A DNA stretch of 25,380 nt from Bacteroidota bacterium (lineage in GTDB: Bacteria; Spirochaetota; Spirochaetia; JABMQR01): contig JABMQR010000351.1 of NCBI GenBank assembly GCA_013202335.1, positions 1-25,380 on the forward strand. Direction: 5' to 3'. A program made the position numbers and the translations under genes. This document shows, piece after piece, positions 1 to 8,091 of this stretch. The notes under the pieces were generated by a model that saw only the letters and a list, made by a program, of their open reading frames with translations, did no database searches and was not told where the DNA came from. The stretch's first letter is position 1. Each line of letters starts with the position of its first letter.

Positions 1-139
1 GTATTTCGATACCCTTGGTATGTATTCGTTCGTTGACAATGTGTTAACGTATCGTAATGGACTACGAACCGCCGTGGTACGGAACCGTATGCCAGGTGGT
101 GTGAGAGGACGGCGGGAGTAATCCCGCCTCCTACTCGAT
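1..139 (+). mobile_element. Group II intron, 3' end (domain V/VI)
   Basis: Seen: positions 104-136 fold as a domain-VI-like helix. GAG (104-106) pairs with CTC (134-136), AGGA with TCCT, and GGCGGGA with TCCCGCC around a GTAA loop. A133 is left as a single bulged adenine 6 nt before the likely 3' splice site (...CTCGAT|G, end at 139). Upstream, CCGCC...GGTGG encloses a TACG-GAAC-CGTA hairpin with a 2-nt bulge, as in domain V. Known: a bulged branch-point A seven or eight nt from the 3' end and an AY terminus are group II hallmarks. A frame open over 2-121 (ending in VRNRMPGGVRGRRE) is probably RNA structure read as protein or the tail of the intron-encoded reverse transcriptase frame. The rest of the intron lies left of the window. 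The 125 nt that follow (140-264) hold no gene I can recognise. Confidence 0.72.
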
Positions 140-264
140 GTACAAATGCATACACTGGGTTGTCACATCATTTCTGCTGCACATCGGTAGAACTGGTTAT
201 ATCCGGCTGCAAGGTAACGACAACCATCTGTACGAACTGTCATTTGGTATGGAAATTTTTTCTT

Positions 265-1032
265 CTAAGGCAGTTTTATCATGGTTCCTATCAATGTTAC
301 TTGCTTTTTGCATCTTTCTGATAAAGCTGCAGCATGTTCCCGGTTCATTGATATGACAGCACAGGTTGCTGGACCGGCGGATGCCTCTATATCAATAGAG
401 AGATCTTCCTCCCAGCAAATTTGTAATCCGCTCATATGTGCCATGAGTTCCGCTTCATAACGAATGCCCTTTGAACCTACAGGAAGGATCTCTTTTGGAT
501 TGGGAAATTCTGAAAGGCTTACATAATCGGGAAGGGTTAAAATGGTTCTTCCCTCATCTGCCGCAACTGCCGGACCCACTTTAGGCTTCCCTACTACATA
601 GACACCCCATCCTTCATGGCTAACCGCAGGACTCCAGGGATGACCTTCGATAATGCCGACAGCAGTCAGTCCCAAAGCGGTCTGCACCATAGGTATATTC
701 TCCTCGGTGCTCCCGGTAATAAGAGTCCCTTCTGAAAGATTGATCTCTTTCAGGGCTTTTTCAATGCCCCTGTTCAGGATGTTCCCGGTCGGATCCATTT
801 CCGTTGATAGAGTGTTTATCAGGAAAATTGGCCTGGCACCGACTGCCAGTACCTCAGCCAGAGTTACCTGGGCAGTGTAGTATCCGGTTATTTCAGGTGA
901 AACCTGAATAACATCACTCGATTTTTCCCCGATTCCACCGCATGAATCGCATGATATTACCAGTGTCTGGGTATTATTGAGTCTGAGTATGGTTAAATCC
1001 CGGAAGCTTTCCGGTTTTAGAAAGTTTTTCAT
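265..1032 (-). CDS. AIR synthase/ThiL-fold kinase, possibly alpha-ribazole kinase
   Basis: A 255-residue protein of the PurM/ThiL (AIR synthase-related) fold. Around residues 29-41 it has DSCGGIGEKSSD, a glycine-rich, Asp-containing ATP/Mg motif. This is followed by GYYTAQVTLAEVLAVGARP and LITGSTEENIP, the N-terminal AIR synthase domain. The C-terminal half is the weaker AIRS_C region. From memory, the DSxGGIGxK signature and the ~250-residue length resemble CblS, the ATP-dependent alpha-ribazole kinase of cobamide salvage in Firmicutes. ThiL and SelD are less like it. No other cobamide gene is in the window, so the specific role is inference. It lies downstream of leuD on the same strand with a 101-nt gap and its own promoter. 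No Shine-Dalgarno is visible; the -10 box ends 6 nt before the ATG, so translation is probably leaderless. Confidence 0.6.
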   Translation of the reverse strand: MKNFLKPESFRDLTILRLNNTQTLVISCDSCGGIGEKSSDVIQVSPEITGYYTAQVTLAEVLAVGARPIFLINTLSTEMDPTGNILNRGIEKALKEINLSEGTLITGSTEENIPMVQTALGLTAVGIIEGHPWSPAVSHEGWGVYVVGKPKVGPAVAADEGRTILTLPDYVSLSEFPNPKEILPVGSKGIRYEAELMAHMSGLQICWEEDLSIDIEASAGPATCAVISMNREHAAALSERCKKQVTLIGTMIKLP

Positions 1033-1038
1033 GGAATG

Positions 1039-1066
1039 ATTGTAACAGAAATCAGTAATATATCAA
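1039..1066 (-). promoter_or_regulatory. Sigma70-like promoter giving a leaderless mRNA
   Basis: On the minus strand TTGATA (1066-1061), a 16-nt spacer and TACAAT (1044-1039) are each 5/6 to consensus. Only CATTCC separates the -10 box from the ATG at 1032, so the predicted transcript starts at or next to the start codon. No Shine-Dalgarno is present. Confidence 0.6.
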
Positions 1067-1107
1067 CCAGATACATTCGGTTGGATATCCGTTTTTCCAA
1101 AATCTTG

Positions 1108-1133
1108 ACCAGGGTTCGACTCCCTTCAGCCGC
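1108..1133 (+). other. tRNA 3'-end-like fragment (T-arm plus acceptor strand)
   Basis: The stretch contains GGGTTCGACTCCC, a T-stem and TTCGACT loop (A50-T64, then three G-C pairs), followed by CAGCCGC, which looks like a 3' acceptor strand. No matching 5' half (GCGGCTG plus D and anticodon arms) lies upstream, so it is not a functional tRNA. It abuts the stop codon of leuD. A tRNA 3' end standing alone is what an integrase attachment site leaves behind, but chance is not excluded. Confidence 0.45.
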
Positions 1134-1733
1134 TTAATCTACGTAGCTCAGGCTGCCTGCAACCGCATCAACCATGGATTTATTATCAATCAGCTCCTGC
1201 AGCGGATCCCAATTACCGTCAATCAAAGATTGTCGGCTGGATGAGCGCATTGAGAAGGGCAGTTTTCCATCAACATACAGAACACACTCTTTTTCCAGAT
1301 CAATCGTGATCTCCTGACCCGGATCTGCAGTAACCGATTCAGCCAGCTTTATCCGATCCTCATAACTTACTGTAACGCAGGGAATACCCAGCTGAGTGCT
1401 GTTTCCAAAGAAAATCTCAGCGTATCCTTCGGCGATAACCGCCTGGAAACCCGCCTTGGCAATAGCCTGCGGGGCATGTTCCCGAGAGCTTCCGCAGCCG
1501 AAGTTATTGCCGGAGATTATAATGGATGCATCCGCATATTCAGGTTTGTTCAGATTGTGATCGGTATCACTGCCGTCTGCAGTTTTACGGACATCATAAA
1601 ACAGAAATTCGCCCAAACCATCAAAAGTTATGCATTTCATAAATCGTGCGGGAATAATCCGGTCGGTATCTAAATCGTCACCCGGGACAGGAACAGCCTG
1701 ACCCGATCTCTTTAAAATTCTTTCCAATGCCAT
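1134..1733 (-). CDS. leuD: 3-isopropylmalate dehydratase small subunit
   Basis: LeuD is the swivelling small subunit of isopropylmalate isomerase. With LeuC it interconverts 2- and 3-isopropylmalate in leucine synthesis in the cytoplasm. Seen: a 199-residue protein of normal length for the bacterial type, with [14 protein letters not shown] near the N-terminus and the substrate-loop motif [14 protein letters not shown] around residues 77-90. [18 protein letters not shown] then follows. The ATG has an AAGGAGAG Shine-Dalgarno. It follows leuC by 17 nt on the same strand, so the two are surely co-transcribed. leuA and leuB are absent here and must lie elsewhere. A tRNA-like fragment directly abuts the stop codon. 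Confidence 0.95.
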   Translation of the reverse strand: MALERILKRSGQAVPVPGDDLDTDRIIPARFMKCITFDGLGEFLFYDVRKTADGSDTDHNLNKPEYADASIIISGNNFGCGSSREHAPQAIAKAGFQAVIAEGYAEIFFGNSTQLGIPCVTVSYEDRIKLAESVTADPGQEITIDLEKECVLYVDGKLPFSMRSSSRQSLIDGNWDPLQELIDNKSMVDAVAGSLSYVD

Positions 1734-1750
1734 ATACTCGCTCTCCTTGC

Positions 1751-3154
1751 TTAAACGAAAACTTTACGTGCGTCGCTGATCTTGCCTGTAACAGCGGCTG
1801 CTGCTGCCATAATGGGACTTACTAAAATAGTCCGGCCGGTGGGTGATCCCTGACGGCCTTTGAAATTTCGATTACTGGTACTGGCGCACATCTGTCGTCC
1901 CACCAGTTTATCCGGGTTCATAGCCAGACACATAGAACATCCCGCCTGCCGCCACTGGAAACCCGCTTCCGTGAAAATCTTATCCAATCCCAGCTCTTCA
2001 GCCTGCCGTGCCACAATCTGGGAACCGGGTACGCAAAGTGCAGTTACACCGGGAGCTACCTTATGTCCTTTCAGTACATCGGCTGCTTCCTGAAGATCGC
2101 TGAGCCTGCCGTTAGTGCAGGAACCGATAAAAACCACATCTACAGGGGTGCCTTCGATATATTGCCCCTCCTGAAAATCCATATACTCAAGGGCTTCCCG
2201 GGCACTGTTCTGCAGCTCAGATGCTAGACTGTCCACAAAGGGAATTGCCTGATCAATGGTGAGTCCCTGTCCGGGGTTGATACCCCAGGTCACTGTTGGA
2301 CCGATATCAGCCGCATCAAAGGTCAATATATCATCGTACTTAGCATCCGGACCACTTGCCAGCTCTTTCCATGCTGTTACGGCTTTATCCCACGCTTCTC
2401 CTTTGGGGGAGTAGGGGCGTCCATGTAGATAATCGAAAGTTGTTTGATCGGGATTGATATACCCGCAGCGGGCTCCTCCCTCAATGGACATATTACATAT
2501 GGTCATACGCTCTTCCATTGAAAGACGATCAATCACTTCTCCGCCGTATTCATAAGCATAACCAGTTCCACCGTTTACTCCCAACTCTTTCAGAATATGC
2601 AGGATAATATCTTTGGCAGAAACACCTTCACCCAAGGTGCCCGTTATATTTATGCGGCGTACCATCAATTTATTCATCTTGATAGTCTGGGTAGCCAGCA
2701 CATCCCGTACCTGGCTTGTGCCGATTCCGAAAGCGATGGCTCCGAAGGCACCGTGGGTACTGGTGTGTGAATCACCACAGGCAATAGTCATACCCGGTTG
2801 GGTAAGTCCCTGTTCGGGACCTACGATATGTATAACTCCCTGTTTACCGGTATCGGTATCAAAAAAGGTGATTCCATGCCGGGCTGTATTGCTGCGTATT
2901 GCATCAATCATATTCTGGGCCAAAGGATCGCTGTATGGTTCGCTGATTTCATTTGTAGGGACAATGTGGTCAACCGTAGCAAATGTCCTGTTCGGGTACT
3001 GCACCTTCAAGCCCTTCTCCTCTAGCATGCCGAATGCCTGCGGGCTGGTTACCTCATGAATCAGGTGTGTTCCGATAAATAACTGGATTGAGCCATCGGA
3101 TAGCTGTGCTACCGTGTGAGCGTCCCAGACTTTTTGATATAAATTTTTACTCAT
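1751..3154 (-). CDS. leuC: 3-isopropylmalate dehydratase large subunit
   Basis: LeuC is the aconitase-family catalytic subunit carrying the 4Fe-4S cluster. Seen: 467 residues, almost exactly the length of the E. coli enzyme. It starts [12 protein letters not shown], with VDHIVPTNE and [20 protein letters not shown] in the N-terminal half. The three cluster cysteines are in place: one in GSCTNGR (near 347) and two in CSMC (near 407 and 410). The C-terminus [15 protein letters not shown] is typical. An AAAGGA Shine-Dalgarno precedes the ATG. It is the first gene of leuCD. A TTGAAA-17-CATAGT promoter lies 28 nt upstream, and the preceding ushA-like gene is cut off by a terminator. I see no leader peptide or T-box in the short upstream space. 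Confidence 0.96.
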   Translation of the reverse strand: MSKNLYQKVWDAHTVAQLSDGSIQLFIGTHLIHEVTSPQAFGMLEEKGLKVQYPNRTFATVDHIVPTNEISEPYSDPLAQNMIDAIRSNTARHGITFFDTDTGKQGVIHIVGPEQGLTQPGMTIACGDSHTSTHGAFGAIAFGIGTSQVRDVLATQTIKMNKLMVRRINITGTLGEGVSAKDIILHILKELGVNGGTGYAYEYGGEVIDRLSMEERMTICNMSIEGGARCGYINPDQTTFDYLHGRPYSPKGEAWDKAVTAWKELASGPDAKYDDILTFDAADIGPTVTWGINPGQGLTIDQAIPFVDSLASELQNSAREALEYMDFQEGQYIEGTPVDVVFIGSCTNGRLSDLQEAADVLKGHKVAPGVTALCVPGSQIVARQAEELGLDKIFTEAGFQWRQAGCSMCLAMNPDKLVGRQMCASTSNRNFKGRQGSPTGRTILVSPIMAAAAAVTGKISDARKVFV

Positions 3155-3181
3155 GGAATATCCTTTGTAACTGTTTAGCGT

Positions 3182-3210
3182 ACTATGATAATTTTATCCT
3201 AAAATTTCAA
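3182..3210 (-). promoter_or_regulatory. Probable leuC promoter
   Basis: On the minus strand TTGAAA (3210-3205, 5/6) is followed by a 17-nt spacer and CATAGT (3187-3182, 4/6). The predicted start lies about 20 nt before the ATG, leaving room for the AAAGGA ribosome site. It sits between the upstream terminator and leuC. Confidence 0.45.
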
Positions 3211-3242
3211 GGATATTAGCGGGTTTGCAGTATATTTGACTG

Positions 3243-3290
3243 AAAAAAACCCCCAACATCGGATCTCGCCGATATCAGGGGGGTAGGGTT
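3243..3290 (-). terminator. Rho-independent terminator of the ushA-like gene
   Basis: Read on the minus strand, CCCCCC...GGGGG forms the outer stem and ATCGG-CGAGAT-CCGAT the inner stem, followed directly by a TTTTTTT tract (3249-3243). It lies 17 nt beyond the stop codon of the nucleotidase gene. Confidence 0.88.
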
Positions 3291-3306
3291 TAAAGCAGAT
3301 TGGGTG

Positions 3307-5139
3307 CTATTCTTTAACTGATTTCAAACAATAGGAAGCAGCATCAAGAGGCTTAAGAATTTGTCCCGGAAGTTTTTCAATATACTCCTTTAATGGAACA
3401 TAGTAGTTAATATAGGTATCTTCAAAATTATCAGGACTTGCCTCCCTTACTGTTTTAAAAGTGAGATAGTTGTCCTTTCCAAGGGCGGTGAAAGAGTTTG
3501 TGCTGACCGTATATGTAGTGGCATCATCCAGAGCTGACCAAACACCGGTAGCTCTGTCCTGCATTTCAATATTTGTGATGATAGCACCCTCAGCACCACC
3601 TAAATCAACATCATAGCGCAAGCCGGCAGCATAGGGGAAAGCCCCGGTTGAACCGGAATTTAAGGAGTAGTATGCAGACTCATTCAGTACCTTTTTAATC
3701 TCTTTTCCGGTCATCTCCAGCATTACTACCGTATTTGAGAAGGGAAGTGCCTTCACTGCATCAGCCACGGTAAATGGACCCTGCAGGAATTGTGTTCTGA
3801 CTCCACCGGCATTCTGAATTGCAAAATCTATTTTCGGGTTAGTCTGACGGAAAGCTTCTGAAACGATAAAAGCAGCATAACTTCCGGAAGGAGTATCTCC
3901 AGCCTTGAAAACACCAGGAATTCGGTTAAATCCCATGGTCTCGGATACTGTTCCGATTACCTTCCCCATAGAAGCTGTTATCTCTTCTCGGTAGGGAGTT
4001 AACATTGCATCGATTCTTGCTGATACCGGGGCAAAGACCAAATTCGGTGCAGCTTCAATAGTTTTAAGCAGATCGGCTTTAACCTCTTCAGATACCGCAA
4101 CCCGCTGCCCATCGGCATTTTTTTGGAGGAAGGGTTCGCCAACCGGAATTACTATTCGGCCTTCGGCTTTGGTTGCAATTCCATACGCATCAAAATCTAC
4201 ATTCAGAACACCAAGACCATACGCATATGACCATGCCTGAACAATATGAACAGGATCGCCGGTAGGACCGGTTACCGTTGTCGGATAGGAACCAAGATCC
4301 TCTTTTTCCATATCAGTTTGCGGATAACCTGCAAACGGACCGGTTTGCCCCTGATACATAGGAGCAAGACCTGCAGTCGCTAATTCAGCAGGATCACCTA
4401 ACAGTGAATGGGTATCCCCACCTACGATAACATCGAGTCCCGGCACATTTCTTGCAAAAACGATGTCGTTATAGTATCCAACATGACTCAACAGAATAAT
4501 TTTGTTTATACCCAGATCTTCCAGCTCCTTCACATATTTTATTGCCGTTTCAATCTCAGGAGTAAACGAAACATCATCAGAAACAAGCGATGAATTCTTT
4601 GTTTTTTCAACCTTTAAAATTCCAATGATTCCAACTTTCTGACCCTCAATCTCCTTAATTATGTAGGGTCTGATTTTGTCTTTGACACGGTAGAGGGGAC
4701 TCTCTTTTTCGGGCAGAGCGTTTGAAGATACGATGGGGAAGTTTGCCATCTCAATCAACTCGGCAAGCCGCGCATCGCCCTCATCAAACTCATGGTTTCC
4801 CAGTGCGTAAGCATCAAGTTTGAGCTCATTAAACATCTTGAAATCAGGCTCTCCTTTAAAGAGTGAAAAATACAAAGTACCGTTTAGTTCGCCGCTGTTG
4901 AGAAGAATGCTGTTTGCGTCTCTCTCTTCTTCTATGAGCGTTACGAGCCGGGCAAACCCACCGATTTGCAGCCTTGTCACAGTACCATCCAGGACCATAT
5001 CATACGTATCACTATCCAGATGGGAGTGATGATCGTTAGTGTGGATAATTTCAACAGAGAGAGGTTCCTGTAACCCCGCAGCAGAGAGAACTGAAATACT
5101 CAGTATGAGAACAGATAATACAAGAAACAGTTTTTTCAT
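3307..5139 (-). CDS. Secreted 5'-nucleotidase/2',3'-cyclic phosphodiesterase (UshA/CpdB family)
   Basis: A 610-residue exported metallophosphoesterase that should strip phosphate from nucleotides in the periplasm. Residues 1-21 are a signal peptide (MKKLF, hydrophobic core, SAAG). The metallophosphatase domain shows D36 and H38 (HTNDHHSH), N115-H116 (LGNHEFD), H219 (LLSHVG) and H244 (GGDTHS). The C-terminal 5'-nucleotidase domain (from about residue 375) has NAGGVRTQF and FSNTVVMLEMTG. Odd: the metal-bridging Asp of the usual GDxxxG motif is Glu here (SGELNGT, E84). Whether activity or metal preference changes is unknown. The AAAGGAGA Shine-Dalgarno is strong. It ends in a clear terminator and follows the cupin gene by 111 nt. 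Confidence 0.9.
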   Translation of the reverse strand: MKKLFLVLSVLILSISVLSAAGLQEPLSVEIIHTNDHHSHLDSDTYDMVLDGTVTRLQIGGFARLVTLIEEERDANSILLNSGELNGTLYFSLFKGEPDFKMFNELKLDAYALGNHEFDEGDARLAELIEMANFPIVSSNALPEKESPLYRVKDKIRPYIIKEIEGQKVGIIGILKVEKTKNSSLVSDDVSFTPEIETAIKYVKELEDLGINKIILLSHVGYYNDIVFARNVPGLDVIVGGDTHSLLGDPAELATAGLAPMYQGQTGPFAGYPQTDMEKEDLGSYPTTVTGPTGDPVHIVQAWSYAYGLGVLNVDFDAYGIATKAEGRIVIPVGEPFLQKNADGQRVAVSEEVKADLLKTIEAAPNLVFAPVSARIDAMLTPYREEITASMGKVIGTVSETMGFNRIPGVFKAGDTPSGSYAAFIVSEAFRQTNPKIDFAIQNAGGVRTQFLQGPFTVADAVKALPFSNTVVMLEMTGKEIKKVLNESAYYSLNSGSTGAFPYAAGLRYDVDLGGAEGAIITNIEMQDRATGVWSALDDATTYTVSTNSFTALGKDNYLTFKTVREASPDNFEDTYINYYVPLKEYIEKLPGQILKPLDAASYCLKSVKE

Positions 5140-5250
5140 GATTAATCTCCTTTAATAATTTTTTTGATGTTTTTTAGTGATGAGCAGCAACTTACAGAAT
5201 ATGCCGAAATACTGCAGAAGTAAAGTTAGGGCAGGTGAGAAAAGTGATAA

Positions 5251-5598
5251 TTACTTATCACCATACTCCGGAACAATACAGATAAAGACAAAATTCTCAT
5301 CACCGGCATTCAGTATCTGATGTTCAATACCACCGGGAACATACGCAGTAGAGCCTGGAGTTAACGGATGATTTTTCCCATCCATAAACAATGTGCCCTT
5401 TCCTTCAACAATATAGAGAATATGCTGCCAGTCATGACTGTGCTTTGGTGCGTATCCACCCTTATCCAGTGTGAACATTCTCATCACATGATCTTCCCAA
5501 CCCTGATCCGGGCCGACAAGAACCTGTTTCGTGACATTATGTACAGCCGGGTTATCCAGCCTTTTCTTTTCAATCGTATCTCTGTGTGAAACAAACAT
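5251..5598 (-). CDS. Small cupin-domain protein
   Basis: A 115-residue single-domain cupin. Motif 1 spans about residues 47-68 (GGYAPKHSHDWQHILYIVEGKG), with H53, H55 and H59 as likely metal ligands. Motif 2 is PGSTAYVPGGIEHQI, with H93 as the fourth. The usual Glu of motif 1 seems to be replaced by Gln58/His59. Such proteins bind a divalent metal and serve as small oxygenases, isomerases or sensors; the substrate cannot be read from sequence. The ATG has an AAGGAGATATTACC ribosome site, one of the strongest in the window. It lies between uup (69 nt upstream) and the nucleotidase (111 nt downstream) on the same strand; no functional link is evident. Confidence 0.85.
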   Translation of the reverse strand: MFVSHRDTIEKKRLDNPAVHNVTKQVLVGPDQGWEDHVMRMFTLDKGGYAPKHSHDWQHILYIVEGKGTLFMDGKNHPLTPGSTAYVPGGIEHQILNAGDENFVFICIVPEYGDK

Positions 5599-5667
5599 GG
5601 TAATATCTCCTTCTCTTACATAATTATCAAATATACGGGCAAGGTCAACATATTATCCCACATCTTA

Positions 5668-7575
5668 TCATTCATCAATCTCAGCGAGATGTTCCCAACG
5701 TGCGGATTTTTCTTCTATCAACGCAATAACCTCGGGATAACGCCGATTATTGATTTCCAACTGATTCGGCTGAATAGAAGTGTTGGAGAAACTCTCTTCC
5801 AGGGCAGTTTTCTCATCTTCCAAAGCATCAATGATTTCCAGCAGCGTATCGAACTCCTGCCGCTCCTTGAAAGTAAGCTTTCTCTTCTTCTCCAGCCGCT
5901 GTCTTTTTAGTGCAGGTGGGGCAGGGACGGAGGATGAAGCGGAAACAGATTTTACCGGGTTTCCTGATCCATTTGGGTTGTCCTGTTGAAATCCGTAATC
6001 CTGACGGTACTCACTATAGATACCGGCGTATCCCTTTATCGAACCGGATCCGTCAAAGATAAACAGAAAGTCGGTGGTCCTGTCCAGAAAAGCCCTGTCA
6101 TGTGAAACGATAAGCACACATCCGGGAAAGGAGTTCAGGTAGTCTTCGAGTTTTCTCAGCGTCTCGATATCCAGGTCGTTTGTAGGCTCATCCAGAATGA
6201 GGAAATTCGGATTTTTTATCAGAATGCTGATCAGGAAAAGCCGTCGCTTTTCTCCACCTGATAATCGTGAAAGCGTTATGCGGTGAAAAGAGGTATTGAA
6301 TCCGAACATCTCCAGAAAACGTGCGGCACTGATGGATTGTCCGGGCTTGAGAGAGATTTGTTCGCTAATGTTACTAATATACTCAAGAACCGTGAAATCT
6401 TCCTTCAGGGGTCTGTTCATCTGATCGTAATACCCAAACTCAGTATTGATACCTTTATCAATCTTACCGCTGTCCGCGGGGATCGATTCAGTAATCATAT
6501 CAAGAAAAGTGGTTTTGCCTGAACCGTTCGCACCAATCAGCCCAATACGCTCACCCTGCTTGAAACTATAGGTGAATGGGTTAATTACTCTATTGACTCC
6601 ATAGGATTTTTTAAGAGCAGTCAGCTCCAGCACCTTCTTGCCCAGGCGGCGATGTGAAGATGAGAACTCTGACTGCTCCAGCTCTTTGCTGATCCTGTTA
6701 TCCATAAGATCCTGAATCCGCTGCTTTCTGCCCCTGTCTTTTCCGGCACGGGCTTTGGGACCGCGTTTCAGCCACTCCAACTCGACCCGGAGAACCGCCT
6801 CAATCTTATTTTGTCCGGCCTGCTCCTCAGCTATGCGCTGCTCTTTCTTCTCGAGAAAAGTAGTGTAGCTGCCTTCGTAGGTGAATATCTTCTGTCGGTC
6901 AATCTCAAAGATCTTTGTACAGGTGGAATCAAGGAAATAGCGGTCGTGAGTTACTACGATACATCCCAGCCGGGATGAGATAATAAATTTTTCCAGCCAC
7001 TCAATCGTTTGAATGTCCAGATGATTAGTCGGTTCGTCAAGAATCAGCAGATTTGGTTGGGATGCCAGAGAGCGGGCGAGTGCAACTTTTTTCTTCATCC
7101 CTCCGGATAAGGCATCAATCTTTTGTGTGAAATCGGTTATATCAAGTTCGGTTAACAGGGACTGATAGGTGTTCTCAATCTCCCACCCGTGATTCTTATC
7201 CATTCTCTCCGTCAATGCAGCCAGCTCCGCACCCGAACTGCCATGATGCTGATATGAGTCGAGACAGGCACGGTATTCGTTCAGCAGCTTGATACTCACT
7301 GAAGTTCCTGCATACAAAGCATCCTGAATGGTGGATCCCTCAGCAAATACGGGATGCTGTTCCAGGATACTGATCTTCAATTCCCGGTTTCTGGCAAGTG
7401 TCCCGGTGTCGGACTCTAAATCACCGGTAAGGAGTCGGAGAAAGGTCGTTTTTCCAGTCCCGTTGTTGCCAATAAGCCCAATGCGGTCGTGGAGGTTTAT
7501 ACCCAGAGACACCCCTTCGAATAGAGCGGAGTCTTTAAGTGTTTTTGATAGATTTTCAATAGATATCAGGTTCAT
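5668..7575 (-). CDS. uup: ABC-F ATPase, Uup type
   Basis: A soluble duplicated ATPase of the ABC-F family, which acts on ribosomes and, in Uup, also binds DNA. Domain 1 has GLIGNNGTGKTT (Walker A), LSGGMKKK (signature) and LLILDEPTNHLD (Walker B). Between the ATPase domains is the charged ABC-tran linker with RAGKDRGRKQR. Domain 2 has GLIGANGSGKTT, LSGGEKRR and NFLILDEPTNDLD. The last ~90 residues form a Pro/Ser linker and a coiled coil (KRQRLEKKRKLTFKERQEFD onward) as in Uup, unlike EttA. The frame is open upstream to a TTG at 7611, but that TTG belongs to the -35 box TTGTCA; the ATG at 7575 (MNLISIENLSKTL) matches family N-termini. It has no Shine-Dalgarno and is predicted leaderless. Confidence 0.92.
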   Translation of the reverse strand: MNLISIENLSKTLKDSALFEGVSLGINLHDRIGLIGNNGTGKTTFLRLLTGDLESDTGTLARNRELKISILEQHPVFAEGSTIQDALYAGTSVSIKLLNEYRACLDSYQHHGSSGAELAALTERMDKNHGWEIENTYQSLLTELDITDFTQKIDALSGGMKKKVALARSLASQPNLLILDEPTNHLDIQTIEWLEKFIISSRLGCIVVTHDRYFLDSTCTKIFEIDRQKIFTYEGSYTTFLEKKEQRIAEEQAGQNKIEAVLRVELEWLKRGPKARAGKDRGRKQRIQDLMDNRISKELEQSEFSSSHRRLGKKVLELTALKKSYGVNRVINPFTYSFKQGERIGLIGANGSGKTTFLDMITESIPADSGKIDKGINTEFGYYDQMNRPLKEDFTVLEYISNISEQISLKPGQSISAARFLEMFGFNTSFHRITLSRLSGGEKRRLFLISILIKNPNFLILDEPTNDLDIETLRKLEDYLNSFPGCVLIVSHDRAFLDRTTDFLFIFDGSGSIKGYAGIYSEYRQDYGFQQDNPNGSGNPVKSVSASSSVPAPPALKRQRLEKKRKLTFKERQEFDTLLEIIDALEDEKTALEESFSNTSIQPNQLEINNRRYPEVIALIEEKSARWEHLAEIDE

Positions 7576-7582
7576 CAACGGC

Positions 7583-7611
7583 ATCATACAGGAAGATTTG
7601 GGAAATGACAA
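7583..7611 (-). promoter_or_regulatory. uup promoter, leaderless
   Basis: Minus strand TTGTCA (7611-7606, 5/6), a 17-nt spacer and TATGAT (7588-7583, 5/6). GCCGTTG follows and then the ATG at 7575, so transcription should begin at the start codon. The promoter overlaps the in-frame extension of the ORF, which argues against the upstream TTG start. Confidence 0.62.
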
Positions 7612-8091
7612 TTGCGGGAGAGAACTGTCTCATGTGACGAGTCAGGTAATTCCCAAACTCCATCGCACGAGATTCTATTAACTCATTTTAGTTTTTCTTA
7701 GCGGTTCGTTTTTTATGGCTAAGTTGAAAGGAAAAAATACCTATGAGGTACGCCCAATAGGCCAGAGTTTCAAAGAGAGCGGGATTCCCATTGTAACCAA
7801 ATAGTCCTTTCACGATACGGAGGTCATAAGAGGGAGGTCATAAGAGGGACGGAGGCTAGTAAAAGGATAAACAGAACTGATCAGTAATACAAGAATTTTC
7901 CTGCAAATATCATGATAGAAAAGTCCTCTTTTGTGGGAAAAAATAGATATCTGTGATTTCTTTGTATTTATCTGTATAATTTATGCAAAGATATGGGAAA
8001 ACTCAGGAGAAAAATCAAATTACCGACAAAAAGAACCTACCGAGCCTGCGAAAAGTACATGAGTATAAAAAATGTTTGATGAGAACCAGAT
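7612..8091. other. Gene-poor stretch with small ORF debris
   Basis: No convincing gene. A 29-codon + strand frame at 7715-7804 starts MAKLKGKNTYEVRPIGQSF and reads like protein, but it has no ribosome site and no family I recognise. It could be the stump of a lost gene. A second 28-codon frame at 7993-8079 (MGKLRRKIKLPTKRTYRACE) follows a perfect TATAAT at 7975-7980 without a good -35. The 14-bp tandem repeat and the left REP motif lie at 7821-7855. Confidence 0.5.
7821..7848 (+). repeat. 14-bp tandem duplication
   Basis: AGGTCATAAGAGGG occurs twice in direct, perfect tandem (7821-7834, 7835-7848). It is fused to the REP motif GGGACGGAGG (7846-7855), so the duplication marks the left edge of the REP/RAYT element. 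Confidence 0.85.

Noticed and set aside
138..356. 72-codon + strand frame after the intron end
   Set aside because: Its ATG is made of the last two intron bases and the first exon base, it overlaps the cblS-like gene antisense, and it resembles no protein family.
1108..1133. Complete tRNA gene
   Set aside because: No anticodon arm, D-arm or 5' acceptor strand can be found upstream.
7576..7611. N-terminal extension of uup to a TTG start
   Set aside because: No ribosome site; the segment is a good promoter (TTGTCA-17-TATGAT) and family N-termini match the ATG at 7575.
7715..7804. Small gene of 29 codons
   Set aside because: Reads like protein but has no ribosome site or recognisable family; kept only as possible debris.
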